Assembly: GCA_036936605.1 (NCBI GenBank) | Contig: JAUPFV010000001.1 | Span: 117,994,771-118,058,770, forward strand | Length of the DNA: 64,000 nucleotides | DNA from: Limnanthes douglasii subsp. nivea | Taxonomy: Eukaryota; Streptophyta; Magnoliopsida; Brassicales; Limnanthaceae | Direction of reading: 5' to 3' | In this document: one piece after another, positions 42,859-54,242 of the stretch | Layout of the letters: each line of letters begins with the position of its first letter | Position numbering within the stretch: the stretch's first letter is position 1 | The notes under the pieces: generated by a model | The model's database searches: none | What the model was told of the DNA's origin: nothing | Seen by the model: the letters and a program-made list of their open reading frames with translations, nothing else | Program-made: the position numbers and the translations under genes

Positions 42859-43039
42859 ATTCCAATTTTATTCACCCATTCTTATTGTTTCAATGTTTAA
42901 TGCTATAGCGTATTTGTACTAATTATAGATGGGTAGTAGGCGGTAATTCCCAAAAACATTAGTGGGAATCAAATAAAATTTGGATGGGTAAACCAGTTTC
43001 GAGGGGATTGTAAAGACTTAAAAATAGCATCGACTCGTC

Positions 43040-43580
43040 CGTCGGTACATTCTCAACTGGTGGTTGGGAGATTTTCAACCGACGGATGATAATCTCCCGT
43101 TGGTTGCATATTTCCAACCACCGAGGATGGAGACCATATCCAAATAAGAGATGGTCTCCCTGTATAGACTTTTTACCCGATGGTGTGAATATTTTCAAGC
43201 GGCGGGTGAAAAGTCCCCTGCCGGTTGAGAATTTTCACAGCGCTGGGTATGTAGACCATTTCCTATTAGAATATGGTCTACAAATATTTAGTTGTTACCC
43301 GATGGTTGAACAATTTTCAACCGCCAGTTGAGTGCCTGCCTAATCGAGTACTTACAACCGGCGGGTGAATATGATACTGACACTCGCGGGTAAAAAATTC
43401 TCAACAGGGGGAAAATTCTCAACCGTCGATTGAAAATTCTAAAACCGGAAGGGTTGGTTAACAAAAACATTATGATCAAATCGTGTTTTATCTCGCTGTC
43501 ACCCGTCGGTTGAACAATTTTCAACCGGCGGGTGAAAAGTTCCCTCGATTGATAAATGTTGAACCATCGGGGAGGGGAAG
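43040..43580. repeat. Central hairpin array (CCGNCGG near-palindromes)
   Basis: About 16-18 copies of a 16-base near-palindrome of form TCAACCGNCGGGTGA or its complement occur in 540 bases. Adjacent copies face each other to form larger hairpins. The best is 43499-43514 (TCACCCGTCGGTTGAA) and 43520-43535 (TTCAACCGGCGGGTGA), 15 of 16 paired with a 5-base loop. A second is near 43296-43332. Unit spacing is irregular, so it is not a simple minisatellite. Confidence 0.75.
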
Positions 43581-43829
43581 TTTTAAAAACCTTGTACATC
43601 AAATAACTTTAAACCCTCCCTAAGGAGTTCATGAAACATACAAGTCCAACATGTAACGTAGATTAATACACAATATCTAAAACAAACATCTAATAAAACA
43701 TAGGTACCGTGATTAAAAAAGACAACACTTCTAATTCAAACTTGGAACGATAAAAGTCAAACCGATCAATATCCAAAAGATAAATCATAGTGTAGCGTGA
43801 GTCTAATAACCAGAGATACTATTCTAAAA

Positions 43830-44006
43830 CTAAAAAAACATACAAACAATCAACAAGCATAGCATGATAAGAAGCCACATACTTGTGATTTGAAGCATAT
43901 TCTTTGCGAAGGACACGAGCTCTTCAGGAGTATCGTCTAGCGGACGAACACGAGTTATCGTCTTAACCACATCAACCGTGGATTTCTCGTTAAGGATACG
44001 AGGCAT
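43830..44006 (-). CDS. Small ORF, 58 codons, possible exon of the PMD gene
   Basis: From ATG at 44006: MPRILNEKSTVDVVKTITRV, then RPLDDTPEELVSFAKNMLQI, then a hydrophobic end (WLLIMLCLLIVCMFF). It could be a small protein with a C-terminal membrane anchor. A donor-like ACAA|GTATGTGG lies just before the hydrophobic part, so that part may be translated intron and the ORF an exon. It is cut off from the PMD exons by the hAT-like element at 44056. No family recognised. Confidence 0.35.
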   Translation of the reverse strand: MPRILNEKSTVDVVKTITRVRPLDDTPEELVSFAKNMLQITSMWLLIMLCLLIVCMFF

Positions 44007-44055
44007 GATGTTAAACCAACTATATTACCTCACATACACTTTGCATTGAGGGGAT

Positions 44056-44872
44056 TAGGGTTGTCGAAAAAATCCATAAAATCTTATATCCGACCAAAAT
44101 ATTCGATATCGACTTCGAAGAAAATGGATAATATCTATATTCGAAAGAAAATGGATACTATTCATATTTGAAAGAAAACAGATAATATTCGTATTTGAAA
44201 GAAAACGGATAATATTCGTATCCGAATTCGTATCCAAAAATAGTGGATATGGATATAGCCATATTCGTATTCAAAATATCTGATATTCGAAATTTTATAA
44301 ATAAATATTTTTTTTTTATTTAAGCAAATATTTTAGCTATCCCACATTTTAAAAAACAAAACAAATTACTAACAGAGTTGGCTATAAATATGGAAGGTTG
44401 CTTCTCTAAAAATTGTATCTTATCCCACATATAAAGTTGGACCAAGCTGTCTATAAAACACATGGTGGCTTTTCTAAACAAGATATTTTTTTAAGTCTTA
44501 TCCCACATCTAAAATGTGAAAAAGAATTGCTACAAACTGTCTATAAAAGACATTGCGGCTTTTTAAAATAAGTATATTTTTCTTAGCCTTATCCCACATC
44601 TAAAATGGGAATATGAATTTTTCCTAAGGTGATTATGAAAGACATGGGCTAACCAACGAATTGTGGGTGTAATTAATTAAAAGTTTAGTTGAAATTCAGA
44701 TATTCGGATTTAGATATTATCCGTATCCGGATAATATCCGTCGGATACGAATTCAGATATAATTTTAAAAAAAATTCGAATTCGAATTTGGATTCAGATA
44801 ATAATTTTAGATTTTGGAGTAGGATTCGGATATAGGTAGATCTGCATCTGAAATATCTATTTGACAGCCCTA
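44056..44872. mobile_element. Non-autonomous hAT-like element, copy A
   Basis: The terminal inverted repeat is TAGGGTTGTCGAA at left and TTTGACAGCCCTA at right. Flanks are GAGGGGAT (44048-44055) and GAGGAGAG (44873-44880), 6 of 8 identical, as expected for the 8-bp duplication of hAT elements. Both ends are packed with GGATAATATTCG-like subterminal motifs; the middle has a repeated TTATCCCACATCTAAA phrase. It has no coding capacity, 817 bases. Copy B at 59728-62228 shares ends and middle. Confidence 0.8.
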
Positions 44873-44945
44873 GAGGAGAGTATGTTCGACTACTTGTTTT
44901 CAGGCGTCGTGAATACCTATCGATCACGAACAAATGTTATCTTCA

Positions 44946-46620
44946 GTTCATCCAATACACACCTTCAACCATATAATGGAGATTTTCCCCTATTGTGAGA
45001 CTAGTTCTAGGAGCAATAAGAGCCATCAGCTTCTCTTGGACCCAACTGAACTGTCGCATCACTCGATATGGGTGGTATGCCTCGCTAACAAACATACAGC
45101 GAATAAGGTTGTGATACAAACTTATTTCCTGCTCCGGGAATGCTGCACAAACATCCACGTACGATCGGAAAAGCACCTGCAAATACACAAACACAAACAC
45201 ACACATATAAACATGTAATAAATAAACACAAATATTAATCGATGATGTAAAGAAACAAACTTACACACGTTTATTCTTGCGCAGCGAGGAGGTCTCGGTA
45301 GTACGGCTTCCCATGAACTAGTGCTCCGTTAAGATTTTTGGAAAACCACGTCATCATTTTCAGATCGGTCATGTTGTAACCGTTATTCACCGTCGTTCAG
45401 AAGGTGGCCATACACCCAACACTTGAACAACGCTGAAAACCCAGCTAAGCTCTTATGAAGTGCTTTGAAATGCCTCTGAAGCTCTTACATTGACACATGT
45501 ACCCCATGTGCACTCATTAAGCTTCTCCAAGTGCTCGAGATGATGGATAAAATTGCACTGGATGTTTTTTTTCTTGTTTTGGTGAATATGGTACATCCGA
45601 GAAAAAATATGATGTATGCTCGAGTGGCTTGTTTCTTCATATCTATTGTAAGAGTGTCATTGGAATCCAGATATGCGTCCCGTGAATACGTCTCCCTTAG
45701 CCATCGAAGGCCGAACCCACTCCCATTTTTGCACCTTCATCTCCTTTTGCACGTCTACGGCCAAAACTCCCAACAATGAGGCATATCGTGCATATGTCTG
45801 ATCTATCGACTCGGTCCTAAAGGCGTCGATAATTGTCTCCTCAATCGGGAGGCCGAGAATCACATACACGTTGTCCAACGTGATGGTCATCTCGTCAAAC
45901 GGGAACTAGAAGGTGTTGGTCTATTGATGCCACATTTTAATGAACACCTCATCCAACTGCGTATGCGAGTTGAATTTCGGCAGATGGCGCATAAGTGGTC
46001 AGAACAGAGTACCTTTCAATATTTCCTTCATCCCTTGCTGTTTACTAAGGTCTCATTGACCAAGTAGCGCGTATTTGGACTGGACCGTGATGTCGGAGCG
46101 GGACTGAAACAAACAAACAAATATCAATATACAGTAAAAAAAACATTAGTTCAAGTAAAAAATTAATTATTTAAGTCCAAAATTAAAGAACTTACGTCGT
46201 CCAAAAAATTCAAGTAGACCTCGTGCTACATATAGTCGGAGAACAGAATAAAATTGTTCTGCGCCAAAAAGAGGTCCCTTCATCCATCCGGATCGGTGGA
46301 CGCCCTTGGCTACGGACCTCTCGTGGAGGTGATGGCTCGGGGACATCCGTCTCCTCCTTAGAGTCTATAAGCCCACAGACCTCTTATGGAGGTGATGGTT
46401 GGAAATCGCGCTCCCTGGTGACATCATATTTTTTTATACCTTACCAAGCGTTTGTTATGCACCGTACACTCACCGTCGTCGGCCCAATCCCCCTTCGACC
46501 GACTACCACTACCACCATCTATTTCCGGCGGACAGACTTCTTCCCATTCACGTCTTCCTAGTTTCTTTCCCTTCTCTTTCTCAGGTCTAGATACCTCATG
46601 CTTGCGGGAAAAAAAAAATG
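44946..46620 (-). pseudogene. Plant mobile domain (PMD, MAIN-like) gene of the MULE unit
   Basis: Exon 1 (about 46620-46196) is low-complexity, with charged text (RPEKEKGKKLGRREWEEVCP). Intron 1 is 46104-46195 (GTAAGTTC...TTTCAG). Exon 2 (46103-45265) holds the PMD signature: FPFDEMTITLDNVYVILGLP, then WEWVRPSM and QATRAYIIFFLGCTIFTKTR. Intron 2 is 45177-45264 (GTAAGTTTG...TTTGCAG). Exon 3 (45176-44946) holds YHNLIRCMFVSEAYHPYRVM and RQFSWVQ, the PMD end. At least three stops (near 45902, 45925 and 45488) mark it as a pseudogene. Host MAIN/MAIL proteins of this family act in genome stability and silencing; transposon copies have no known role. Lies opposite the transposase gene. Confidence 0.8.
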
Positions 46621-46684
46621 TAACCTTATAATCAATTAGGTTCTTGTAGCCTCAGACGAACAAATCATTCCTGCAAGGAAAACA

Positions 46685-46795
46685 ACATGTTCCCCGTCGG
46701 GGCTACCTAGGCTCACCCGATTGGGATTAAAAACAACGTGGATAACAGACCATTCCCCCGCCGGTTGAAAGGGTTTCACCCGCCGAGGATCAAGA
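46685..46795. repeat. Right cluster of G+C-rich near-palindromes
   Basis: TTCCCCGTCGGGGC, CTCACCCGATTGGGA, CCCCCGCCGGTTGAA and TTTCACCCGCCGAGG lie within 110 bases, the same set as at 39680-39945 and 43040-43580. The arrangement suggests the right end of the unit. Confidence 0.6.
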
Positions 46796-46810
46796 ACATA
46801 TTCGCAAAAA

Positions 46811-47599
46811 ATCCAAAACTTGGCTCAAATCCAACCATAAAAACCTAATTCAATCACAAATCCAGCCATCTACAATCAACATATCACTTCAAACACCTAA
46901 ATAAACACATTTACCTATCCCAACACCTAAATAGCCTAAATCTATAAAATCCATAGAACACTAAATATAAGAAAAAATGTGGAAAAAATTGATATTTCTC
47001 TTTCCTATTGTCAATTTGTTGCTGTTAAGTCGATTAGAATAGTCTGAAATTGTTTTTAAAACGTTTTTAATTAGCCGAAATTTAGATTTTGTGATTTTTG
47101 TATTCGGAAGTTTTGATGAAGAAAAACAAAAAATAATTATAACCGTATTAGTTTGGGATGGTTGGAGAACGAAACTATGGTTTAATAAAAATGTCGCGTG
47201 TATTTAAAAAGAGGTGGACAGAGTTAAAATTGAGATTTTTTTAAGCAAAAGGAGATCGAATTACTAAGATGAATTGTTTACAAATAAAGGGCTTCTCAAG
47301 GGAGTTCAAGAAAAGTGAGGGACTCAATTGAGAAACCTAAAAGTAAAACCTAGAATCCCAAATTGGAGAAACCCTAATTACAATCATATTGACTCTTTCC
47401 CTAATCAAACAAGAGAGAGCTCAGAGAGACACTAAGGCTTAGAAGACAATAGATAAAATTCTTCATGAAGAATCACCGAACTCCAATCGTCTCAAAGGAA
47501 AAGCTCAAGATGTCCAACACCTTGAGCTAGAAAGATCGAAATAAAAACCAAAACCCAAAAGCAACTTCTTGAGCAGATTGAACCAGAGAAACCTTCAGG
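46811..47599. other. A+T-rich spacer, no gene seen
   Basis: It probably contains the outer end of the Mutator-like unit and the 3' untranslated end of the LINE. Neither boundary could be fixed; no poly-T longer than 7 is present. Confidence 0.35.
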
Positions 47600-47740
47600 C
47601 TAACCGGGGTCAATGTACCCTATTCCAAGAATTTCAAGAGTTGTTATAGCCAGTAGGGGAATAGGAGCGTTGAGGTTAGAGAAATATTGGTTTCTATGCT
47701 TAAGCAGGATCCATTTTATGATCCAATCAGCATCGGCGTT

Positions 47741-48130
47741 CTAGGTGCGCAAAATGTGACGAAGACTCATGGAGGGATGAATCAGACTATGGCAGATAGT
47801 GGCTATTGGAAGAAAAGCTATGTTACCAGAGGCCATGATGTTGATAAGAGTTAGACAGTCTGACTCAATATCAACATTATGCCAGCCATTCTTCTTGCAA
47901 AGGATGAGAGCTTCCAACAAAGCTTTACTCTCAGCCTGGAAAGGACCCATTTTTCCAAAGAGAAGACCAGTACCAGCTATTATATTACCAAGCTCATTCC
48001 TGACAAGAATACCGCCACTTGCTTCACCAACAAAGCTGCTAGCTCCATCAACGTTTATTTTCAGTCTGCCTGTTGCATGGGCCTGTCATTTCAGGTACAT
48101 AGGATTCCTTTTGATGTTGTTGATAGTTAA
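47741..48130 (-). pseudogene. RNase H (RVT_3) domain of LINE
   Basis: GPFQAESKALLEALILCKKN and NVDIESDCLTLINIMAS are the RVT_3 motifs with the conserved Glu and Asp. The upstream part (to 48130, around KINVDGASSFVGEASGGILV) is read in the same region. The frame ends naturally after LRHILRT. Confidence 0.75.
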
Positions 48131-48399
48131 GCATCCTAAAGCAGCACCTGCGTCAGTCACACTAGACCAGTGTTTAGCTTTAAGGTTGTTTTTGAAGTCA
48201 ATGCCTAAGATAACATTGTTGATTCCGTTAATAGCAATGGTAAAGTTATCATGGGTGCTATTCAACTTACAACAGTTTCCATTAAACCAGATTGTCCAAC
48301 AGATGATTTGTGGGACAAGGTGGGTAATATGAAACTTGCTGGAAGAGGACCAGAACCAGCAATGATACATATGACTTAAATTCATAAAGCGTCTCATGG

Positions 48400-48880
48400 T
48401 AATTTTAAAAAGAATGCCAAAGTAGTTCCATAAAGGCCATGCAAAGTTGCAATTGATGAAGAGATGATTTTTCTCTTCACAATTGTAGCAAAATTGGCAT
48501 TTAGAGATTGTAACAAAATGTCTTTTAGAGAGAATGTTATCAATTGGGGAAAAGTTTTTTATTAACTTCTAACTTAAAAAGGAGAATTTTGTTAGTATGA
48601 AATGGTGCCAAATTGTTTTAAAGAAAGAGAGTTTAGTGTATTTTTTTCTGATGTTTTCCCAGCTTGATTTAGTGTTAAACTCTTTATCTTTAGAGAGTTT
48701 CCACTCAATCTTGTCTTCCTGGTCATGAATGATCTTGACACAGTTAATGTGCTTGATTCTTTCATGACGCAGGAAGGTAAGAAGAGTGGGAATGTCCCAA
48801 TTGTCCTCTTTCCAAAAGGAATTGACCTTAACAGGAAGATACCAACTGTTAAAGTCATGGTTACTGGTAATAGGGGGCAA
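48400..48880 (-). pseudogene. zf-RVT region of LINE
   Basis: KIEWKLSKDKEFNTKSSWEN and WHHFILTKFSFLS match the start of the zinc-binding reverse-transcriptase region. Further left, minus-strand text around 48460-48520 gives FCYNCEEKNHLFI, the Cys/His part. Broken by a stop near 48569. Confidence 0.7.
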
Positions 48881-49133
48881 ACCATACCAGGCATCTCTCC
48901 AAAAGTCAATGTCCCCTCTACCAAGTTTCCAAGAAATATTTTGATCAGCTTGAACTTTAATAGAGTGGAGTCTTTTCCAATAGAATCAGACGTATTGCAA
49001 GTATCATTAGAAGGGTGGGTATTCAGGCAATAGGTGTTGTGAATAAGGTCAGCCCAAAGGGAAGCTCTTTTCCTAAACAAGAACCATAATTTGTAAGAGA
49101 ATGTGAGTTGAATATCAGACAGTTCTTTGATAT

Positions 49134-50422
49134 TCAACCCACCTTCTTCGAATGGCTTGCAAAGATGACTCCAAGCAGACCAGTGTATAGTTTTATCATT
49201 ATACTTAGCCTCCAGATAAATTTATTAAGGCATACTTCAATTCTGTTAAGGATAGAATTGGGGATGAGGCTGTTCTGCATCCAGAAATAGATGGTAGGAT
49301 ATAAAACGTTCTTGATGAGAGACAACCTACCCCCAAAAGATAAATTCTTCATGTCCCACTCCTGAATTTTATTGTGAATTTTAGCAAATAAAGCTAAGTA
49401 ATTATTCCATTTATTGTTTGCAACTATGGTGATGTCCAAGTATGTGAAAGGAGCTTGATGAATGTTGAATCCAGTGGATGATTTGAGTCTAGTTGAAGCA
49501 ACATGAGCACACTTGGAAGAGGTAATGATTTTTGTCTTCTCTGTATTAATCATTTGACCTGACTCTGATTGGTATCTTTCCAGCAGGTTACTCAGATTAT
49601 CAATAGATGAAGGAGAGCTATTAGTGAAGATGATAATATCATCTGCAAACACAAGACTAGGTAAGATGAAACCTGATTTTAAGTAAAATTGCATACTGTT
49701 ATTAGTATTATAAAGATTGGAGAGGCCTCTTAAAAGAACTTCCTCAGCAAGGATGAATAAACAAGGAGACAAAGGATCTCCTTGTCTTAGTCCATTCTTC
49801 TGAGGGAAATAACCTATGCTAATGCCATTAATTAAGATAGAGATCATGACTTTAGATATCAAGTTGTAAATGAGGGTCACAAGCTCATCAGAAAAACCAA
49901 AACATTTCATAACATTAATGACAAAGGCATGAGACATTCTGTCAAATGCCTTTGACATGTCTAATTGCATTATGATATTACCTTTAGAAGGCATCTTATT
50001 GATGTTGTGAAGCATTTCTTTAATGATTAGGATGTTATTATGAATAAGTCTATCTTTTACAAATGCTCATTGACAATTAGAGATGATATTATGAAGAAAG
50101 TAGGAGATTCTTTTGTTAATAAGGCTTGAGATCAGTCTATTGAATATGGTACAAAGACTGATGGGCCTGAAGATACTTTTGGAAGCCCATGACCCAGGTC
50201 AGTACTAATTATCTCCCAGCATGATTTAAGGAAAAAACAGTTAAAACCATCAGTGCATGGGGCACTATCATTCTTCATAGCTTTGACAATGGACCACATT
50301 TCATCTTTGGTAGTAGGCTTGAGAATAGCTTCATTGTCCCTGTCCATAATAAGCTTAGGGATATTTTTAAGAATAGAGTCCTGAGTATTACTGCTATTGC
50401 AAACATAGGAATCATTAGACAA
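49134..50422 (-). pseudogene. LINE reverse transcriptase
   Basis: 50132-50422 gives the entry blocks (MWSIVKAMKNDSAPCTDGFN, FLKSCWEIISTDL). 49134-50015 gives IIMQLDMSKAFDRMSHAFVI, INGISIGYFPQKNGLRQGDP, LSPCLFILAEEVLLRGL and the catalytic SLVFADDIIIFTNSS (FADD). It ends with SFGGRLSLIKNVLYPTIYFW. A frame break lies at about 50016-50131. It would prime on nicked target DNA to copy LINE RNA. Confidence 0.9.
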
Positions 50423-50489
50423 AATCCTTTTGAAATAAGACTCAGCTGATCTAGCTATGTCATCCTGATTAGTGAGCCAAATTCCATAT

Positions 50490-51618
50490 TCCTTTATACC
50501 ATTAATAGTGTTCTTTTTTCTCTTCTTAGAAACACAATTGTGATAAAGTTTAGTGTTACCATCACTGTCATTGAGCCATGTGTTGTAGCACTTCTGTCTC
50601 CAGTAACTCTCTTCATTTTTAAGAGCTTGGATGAGAATGCTATTAGCTTTAGATAGAGTAGCCTTAGTCTCATTGTTGTTATCCTGGTGATGAATGATCT
50701 CACTGTTGTTAACCTATTCAGTAGCCTCTTTAACTTTACTGAAAATGTTGCCAAAGTTAATAGAATTCCACTCTTTGAGAAGCTTCTTTAATCTCTTAAG
50801 CTTAAACCAGAAAATCATATTGGTAACACCCTTGCAATGCTTGATCCAATTCTGTTTGACACAACTTAGAAATTAAGAGTTATCAGTCCAAGCATTTATA
50901 AACTTAAAGTTGAATTTCTTATATAAAGAAACTCTGTTCTGATTATTAAAGAGAGTGATAAGGAGAAGGAGCATGGTCAGAACATGTTCTGACCATGTGA
51001 AAAACCTGGATATGATGCATTGATGAGACCATTTTATGATTAACTAACACCCTGTATAACCTTTTCCAAATCTTTTTGTTGCTCTAGGTATATCTGGAAC
51101 CAATGTAACCAGGGTCTTCCAGGTTGCATTGTCTGATAAAATCATTGAAGTCATCAACACTGGGATCATCAAAGGTGGAGCAGCAGAGCTGGTCTTCAGG
51201 GCAGGTGATTGTGTTGAAATCTCCAGCAATAATCCAAGGCTTATCATCACAAGATAGTTAACTGATTTGGCTCCAGAGGATTTTGCGCTGAACTCTTTGA
51301 TTCTTGGCATAAATAGAGGTAAGATAGCATGAAAAAGTAGATTAATTTAACTCCAAATGGAGAAATTGATCATGATTAGTAATCACAGATATATTAACAT
51401 CATCAGACCAGAAGATCCAGACCGACCTTGTTAGAGCAATTAGCAATGTAATGAAAAAACCCAATCCTTCTAGCTATCTGATCAATTTTGTCATACCTGG
51501 CCATAGGCTCCTGAATTGCAATCACCCTGACTTTGTCGTTTTTAATGATGTATTTGAGTCTATACAAGGTATGATTGTTATGAACCCCACGAGCATTCCA
51601 ACTAACAGTCTTTATCAT
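50490..51618 (-). pseudogene. LINE ORF2 start and APE-type endonuclease
   Basis: ORF2 starts MIKTVSWNARGVHN at 51618, overlapping the ORF1 stop by 17 bases. Endonuclease motifs: VIAIQEPMA (catalytic Glu), WIIAGDFNTITCPEDQ (Asp/Asn) around 51240, and FNDFIRQCNLEDPGYIG. The frame is broken at about 51403 and again near 51040. The enzyme nicks target DNA for target-primed reverse transcription. Confidence 0.85.
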
Positions 51619-52962
51619 TATCAGATAGAGATTTGTTGTGTGATTTCTCTCTTTTAAGCAGAGAGTTAATGTACAGTCTTTTGGTACTTCTATTTCTGTT
51701 TGCATATTTGATTTTTCTGTTGATAACCGTGTTGAAGTCTTGATCAGTGGAGCTGGCCTTTGGTGAAGGATTGTAACTACCTATATTGTCACCTTGAGGA
51801 TAAGGTGGTTCTGTATTCTGGCCATAAGAGTTAGTGTCCTGGTCCAGTTTTTGAAGGGCGCTGATGAGCTCAAGGTCTTTGTTGGAGGCAGTATCCACTA
51901 TATTGGGGCTACTAGGATTAGTAGATTGACTTGAGATATTAGGTTTGTCTTTAGCTGTTATAATAGATTTCAATTTTCTTCTGTAAACCTTGCTGAATGA
52001 TTGAATCTGAGTAGATTTTGAAAATTGTATATTTGCAGAGCTTTCTTGTAAAGAATTGGATTGAATCACATCATTTGCTATGTTATCAGTTTGAGGAATG
52101 GTTTCTTTAGATTTTTCTTCAGTTTTTGTGGCGAATCATCCTCTTTGTGTCCCAAGTGGAAACAACTATAACAATAATTAGGGACATTTCTATAGCTAAC
52201 TCCTATCCAGCACCCTTCGTTTTCTCCGAAACCAATCCACAACTTTCTTTTAAGCATTCTGGAAACATCAATCTCCACTTGTGCATAAGAAGCATTAGCT
52301 TTAGCCCAGTTATAATTAGGAACAAAAGTTTGATGAACTGTACCTAAAGTAGCGGCAAAGTCGCTAATGATGGAGCTGTTATAAAGGTATTCCAGAAAGT
52401 TTTCAAATCTGACCCAAAGCAGAACAATAGTGCATTCTTTATTCTTGTTGCTGTCGGGGGACCATTTTAGAATCCTCATAATTTTCCCGTCGACATTCCA
52501 GATGTTTTTCGACCATAGTTTACCAACATCCTCCTTTAAGCAGAATTCAATCAAGATTTGTCTCGAGTCTAAAGTGATGAATGTGTTTGACCCTTTAAAT
52601 TTAAAAGAGTCAAGAAAAGATTGAAATGCCGCACGTTTTGGGATACCTTGGCTAAATTTACCAATCAGTGTTGATCTAGATTGAGTAATGAGGGAATCTT
52701 TAGTTGCTTTTGAGTAGTGTATAACGTTATGATCTTCTGAAAACTTGATGAACAGTGGTTTTGGATCAGAATGTTCGGAAACAGAGTTCAAGAAAGATTT
52801 CTTTAAGTTGTGCTGATCTTTGTTAATGCCTAGAAGAAGAGAAGAAAACTCTTCATTGTTGAGGATATCATAAGTCATAGAACTGAAAATGATGAGGATC
52901 AAGTCACAGAATGAGAAAAGATGAAGAGCAGCTTCAGGGAGAACATAGCAAAAACAATACAA
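51602..52962 (-). pseudogene. LINE ORF1 (nucleic-acid-binding protein)
   Basis: 52078-52962 contains NVDGKIMRILKWSPDSNKNK and IVLLWVRFENFLEYLYNSSI, the DUF4283-type RNA-binding part. NVPNYCYSCFHLGHKEDDS follows, a CCHC zinc knuckle whose last Cys is Ser. 51602-52069 is a Ser/Asn/Gln-rich, probably disordered tail. A stop and frame change near 52078 separate them. The likely start is at or near 52962 (52878 MTYDILNNEEFSSLL is an alternative, as the preceding text is hydrophobic). Confidence 0.8.
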
Positions 52963-53060
52963 TGGAGATCAGAGAATCGAAATAACGATAGAAGAGGAAG
53001 ACTCTGAAGAACAGAGGTAAGCTTCTCAGAAGGCTACAAAGATAACCAACGGGCTAAAAC

Positions 53061-54180
53061 GGAGAAGGATTAGAGATCGAAAGTCTATGGTTCTTGAAAA
53101 TACTCTCTTGCTACCCACCAAGTTAGAACTGGGCGTCGTTATCATAGGACTCAGCGAAAATCAAAATTTATTTCGTTCAAATTCAATTTATATGTTTTAA
53201 GCCGCCATTTAAGTTCAAACCGCAAACGTGCTTATTATAATATTATTCGAGTTCGGACCTGCTTGTTTAAATAACACGTTAAACTGATGTCTATATTGAC
53301 TAATTAATTTTCTTTTGTAAATTGTTGATGTATATTTAGTAGAAATTAAATTACCTTGCCAATGTAATATTATTATAGGTCGGTTTGTGTACCGGGACAA
53401 GATATATTTAGTTATTGGTTTAAATTCTATTTTGTTTTTATATATGTTTGTGTTTTTTTTATTGTGTTTAACACTCGATTTATTATTATATTTGTCAATT
53501 TTTAGTTCATATTTTTTATAATAAAATTTTAAAGACTATGTTTTGGTGGCGTATTGATTAACTATAAAATTTATTTTTGTTGATTAAAATAATTTTGATT
53601 GGTTGGACATGTTTATTAATTAAAAGTTATATAAAATATAAAAAAAAAAGTAAAAAGCATAATAGTTTTTGGAGTCCGAAGAGAAATCGAAATTGTATAG
53701 ACACGGACAAAAACTTGAATTTTTATGATAAAAAAAAGAGATGAAAATGTACGTAAGAATGATAAATCAACACGTGGCGAATGAAGTAATTGGTCTTAAA
53801 GGTTTAAAAAAAGATGAAATTATTTGGTTCATAGTTTAATATAAATCACGAATAATCTGATCAATAGAAAAATAAAACACATCTTTATGGAATAAGCAAA
53901 CATTAATATTAAGATGTGTGTTAAGAATTGGACATACCAAGGTTCATTAGACCAAAATTTCTAATAGATAAGTGTATTTTCATGAGAAATATTTTAATTT
54001 TTATTAAGGTTAAGTATCATTTAAGACCACAAACCCTACCTATTTATAAAATTTATATTTTCATGTTTTTTTTGGAATACATCTTTTATTTCAAATATTT
54101 ACTATTTAAAATTCATTAATACTATTTATACCTCTATTTACTTATATAAAAGCTTTTGACACCTTACCCCATTTTTTTTC
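53061..54180. other. A+T-rich DNA, no gene seen
   Basis: 53061-53150 may still be LINE 5' UTR. The remainder has no frame with plausible composition and no clear repeat. Confidence 0.4.
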
Positions 54181-54242
54181 TCTCTCTCCATTCTTATCCA
54201 TTAAATTCATCTTCCTTCCTCTCTCTAACAAAAACAATAACA

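Larger units (their letters stand above)
39660..46810. mobile_element. Composite Mutator-like unit: MULE transposase-OTU (+), PMD gene (-), hairpin arrays
   Basis: Three clusters of the same G+C-rich near-palindrome (39680-39945, 43040-43580, 46685-46795) lie at the two ends and the middle, which suggests one unit. Between the left and middle clusters is a MULE transposase with OTU domain on plus; between the middle and right clusters is a PMD gene on minus. PMD domains and peptidase domains of the OTU/ULP1 kind are known passengers of plant MULEs. No terminal inverted repeats or target duplication were found, so the outer limits are inferred from the palindromes. Confidence 0.6.
47600..53060 (-). 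mobile_element. L1-type LINE, nearly full length
   Basis: Minus-strand order: ORF1 (52962-51602), endonuclease (51618 to about 50490), reverse transcriptase (50422-49134), zinc-binding zf-RVT region (48880-48400), RNase H (48130-47741). This is the standard plant L1 plan. The 3' poly-A and target duplication were not found, so ends are approximate. Stops and shifts in ORF2 show it is not autonomous. Confidence 0.9.

Noticed and set aside
47241..47249. T7 run as the LINE poly-A end
   Set aside because: Too short, and no matching target duplication was found near 53060-53170.
47799..48332. 177-codon plus-strand ORF
   Set aside because: Shadow of the LINE RNase H and zf-RVT region on the minus strand.
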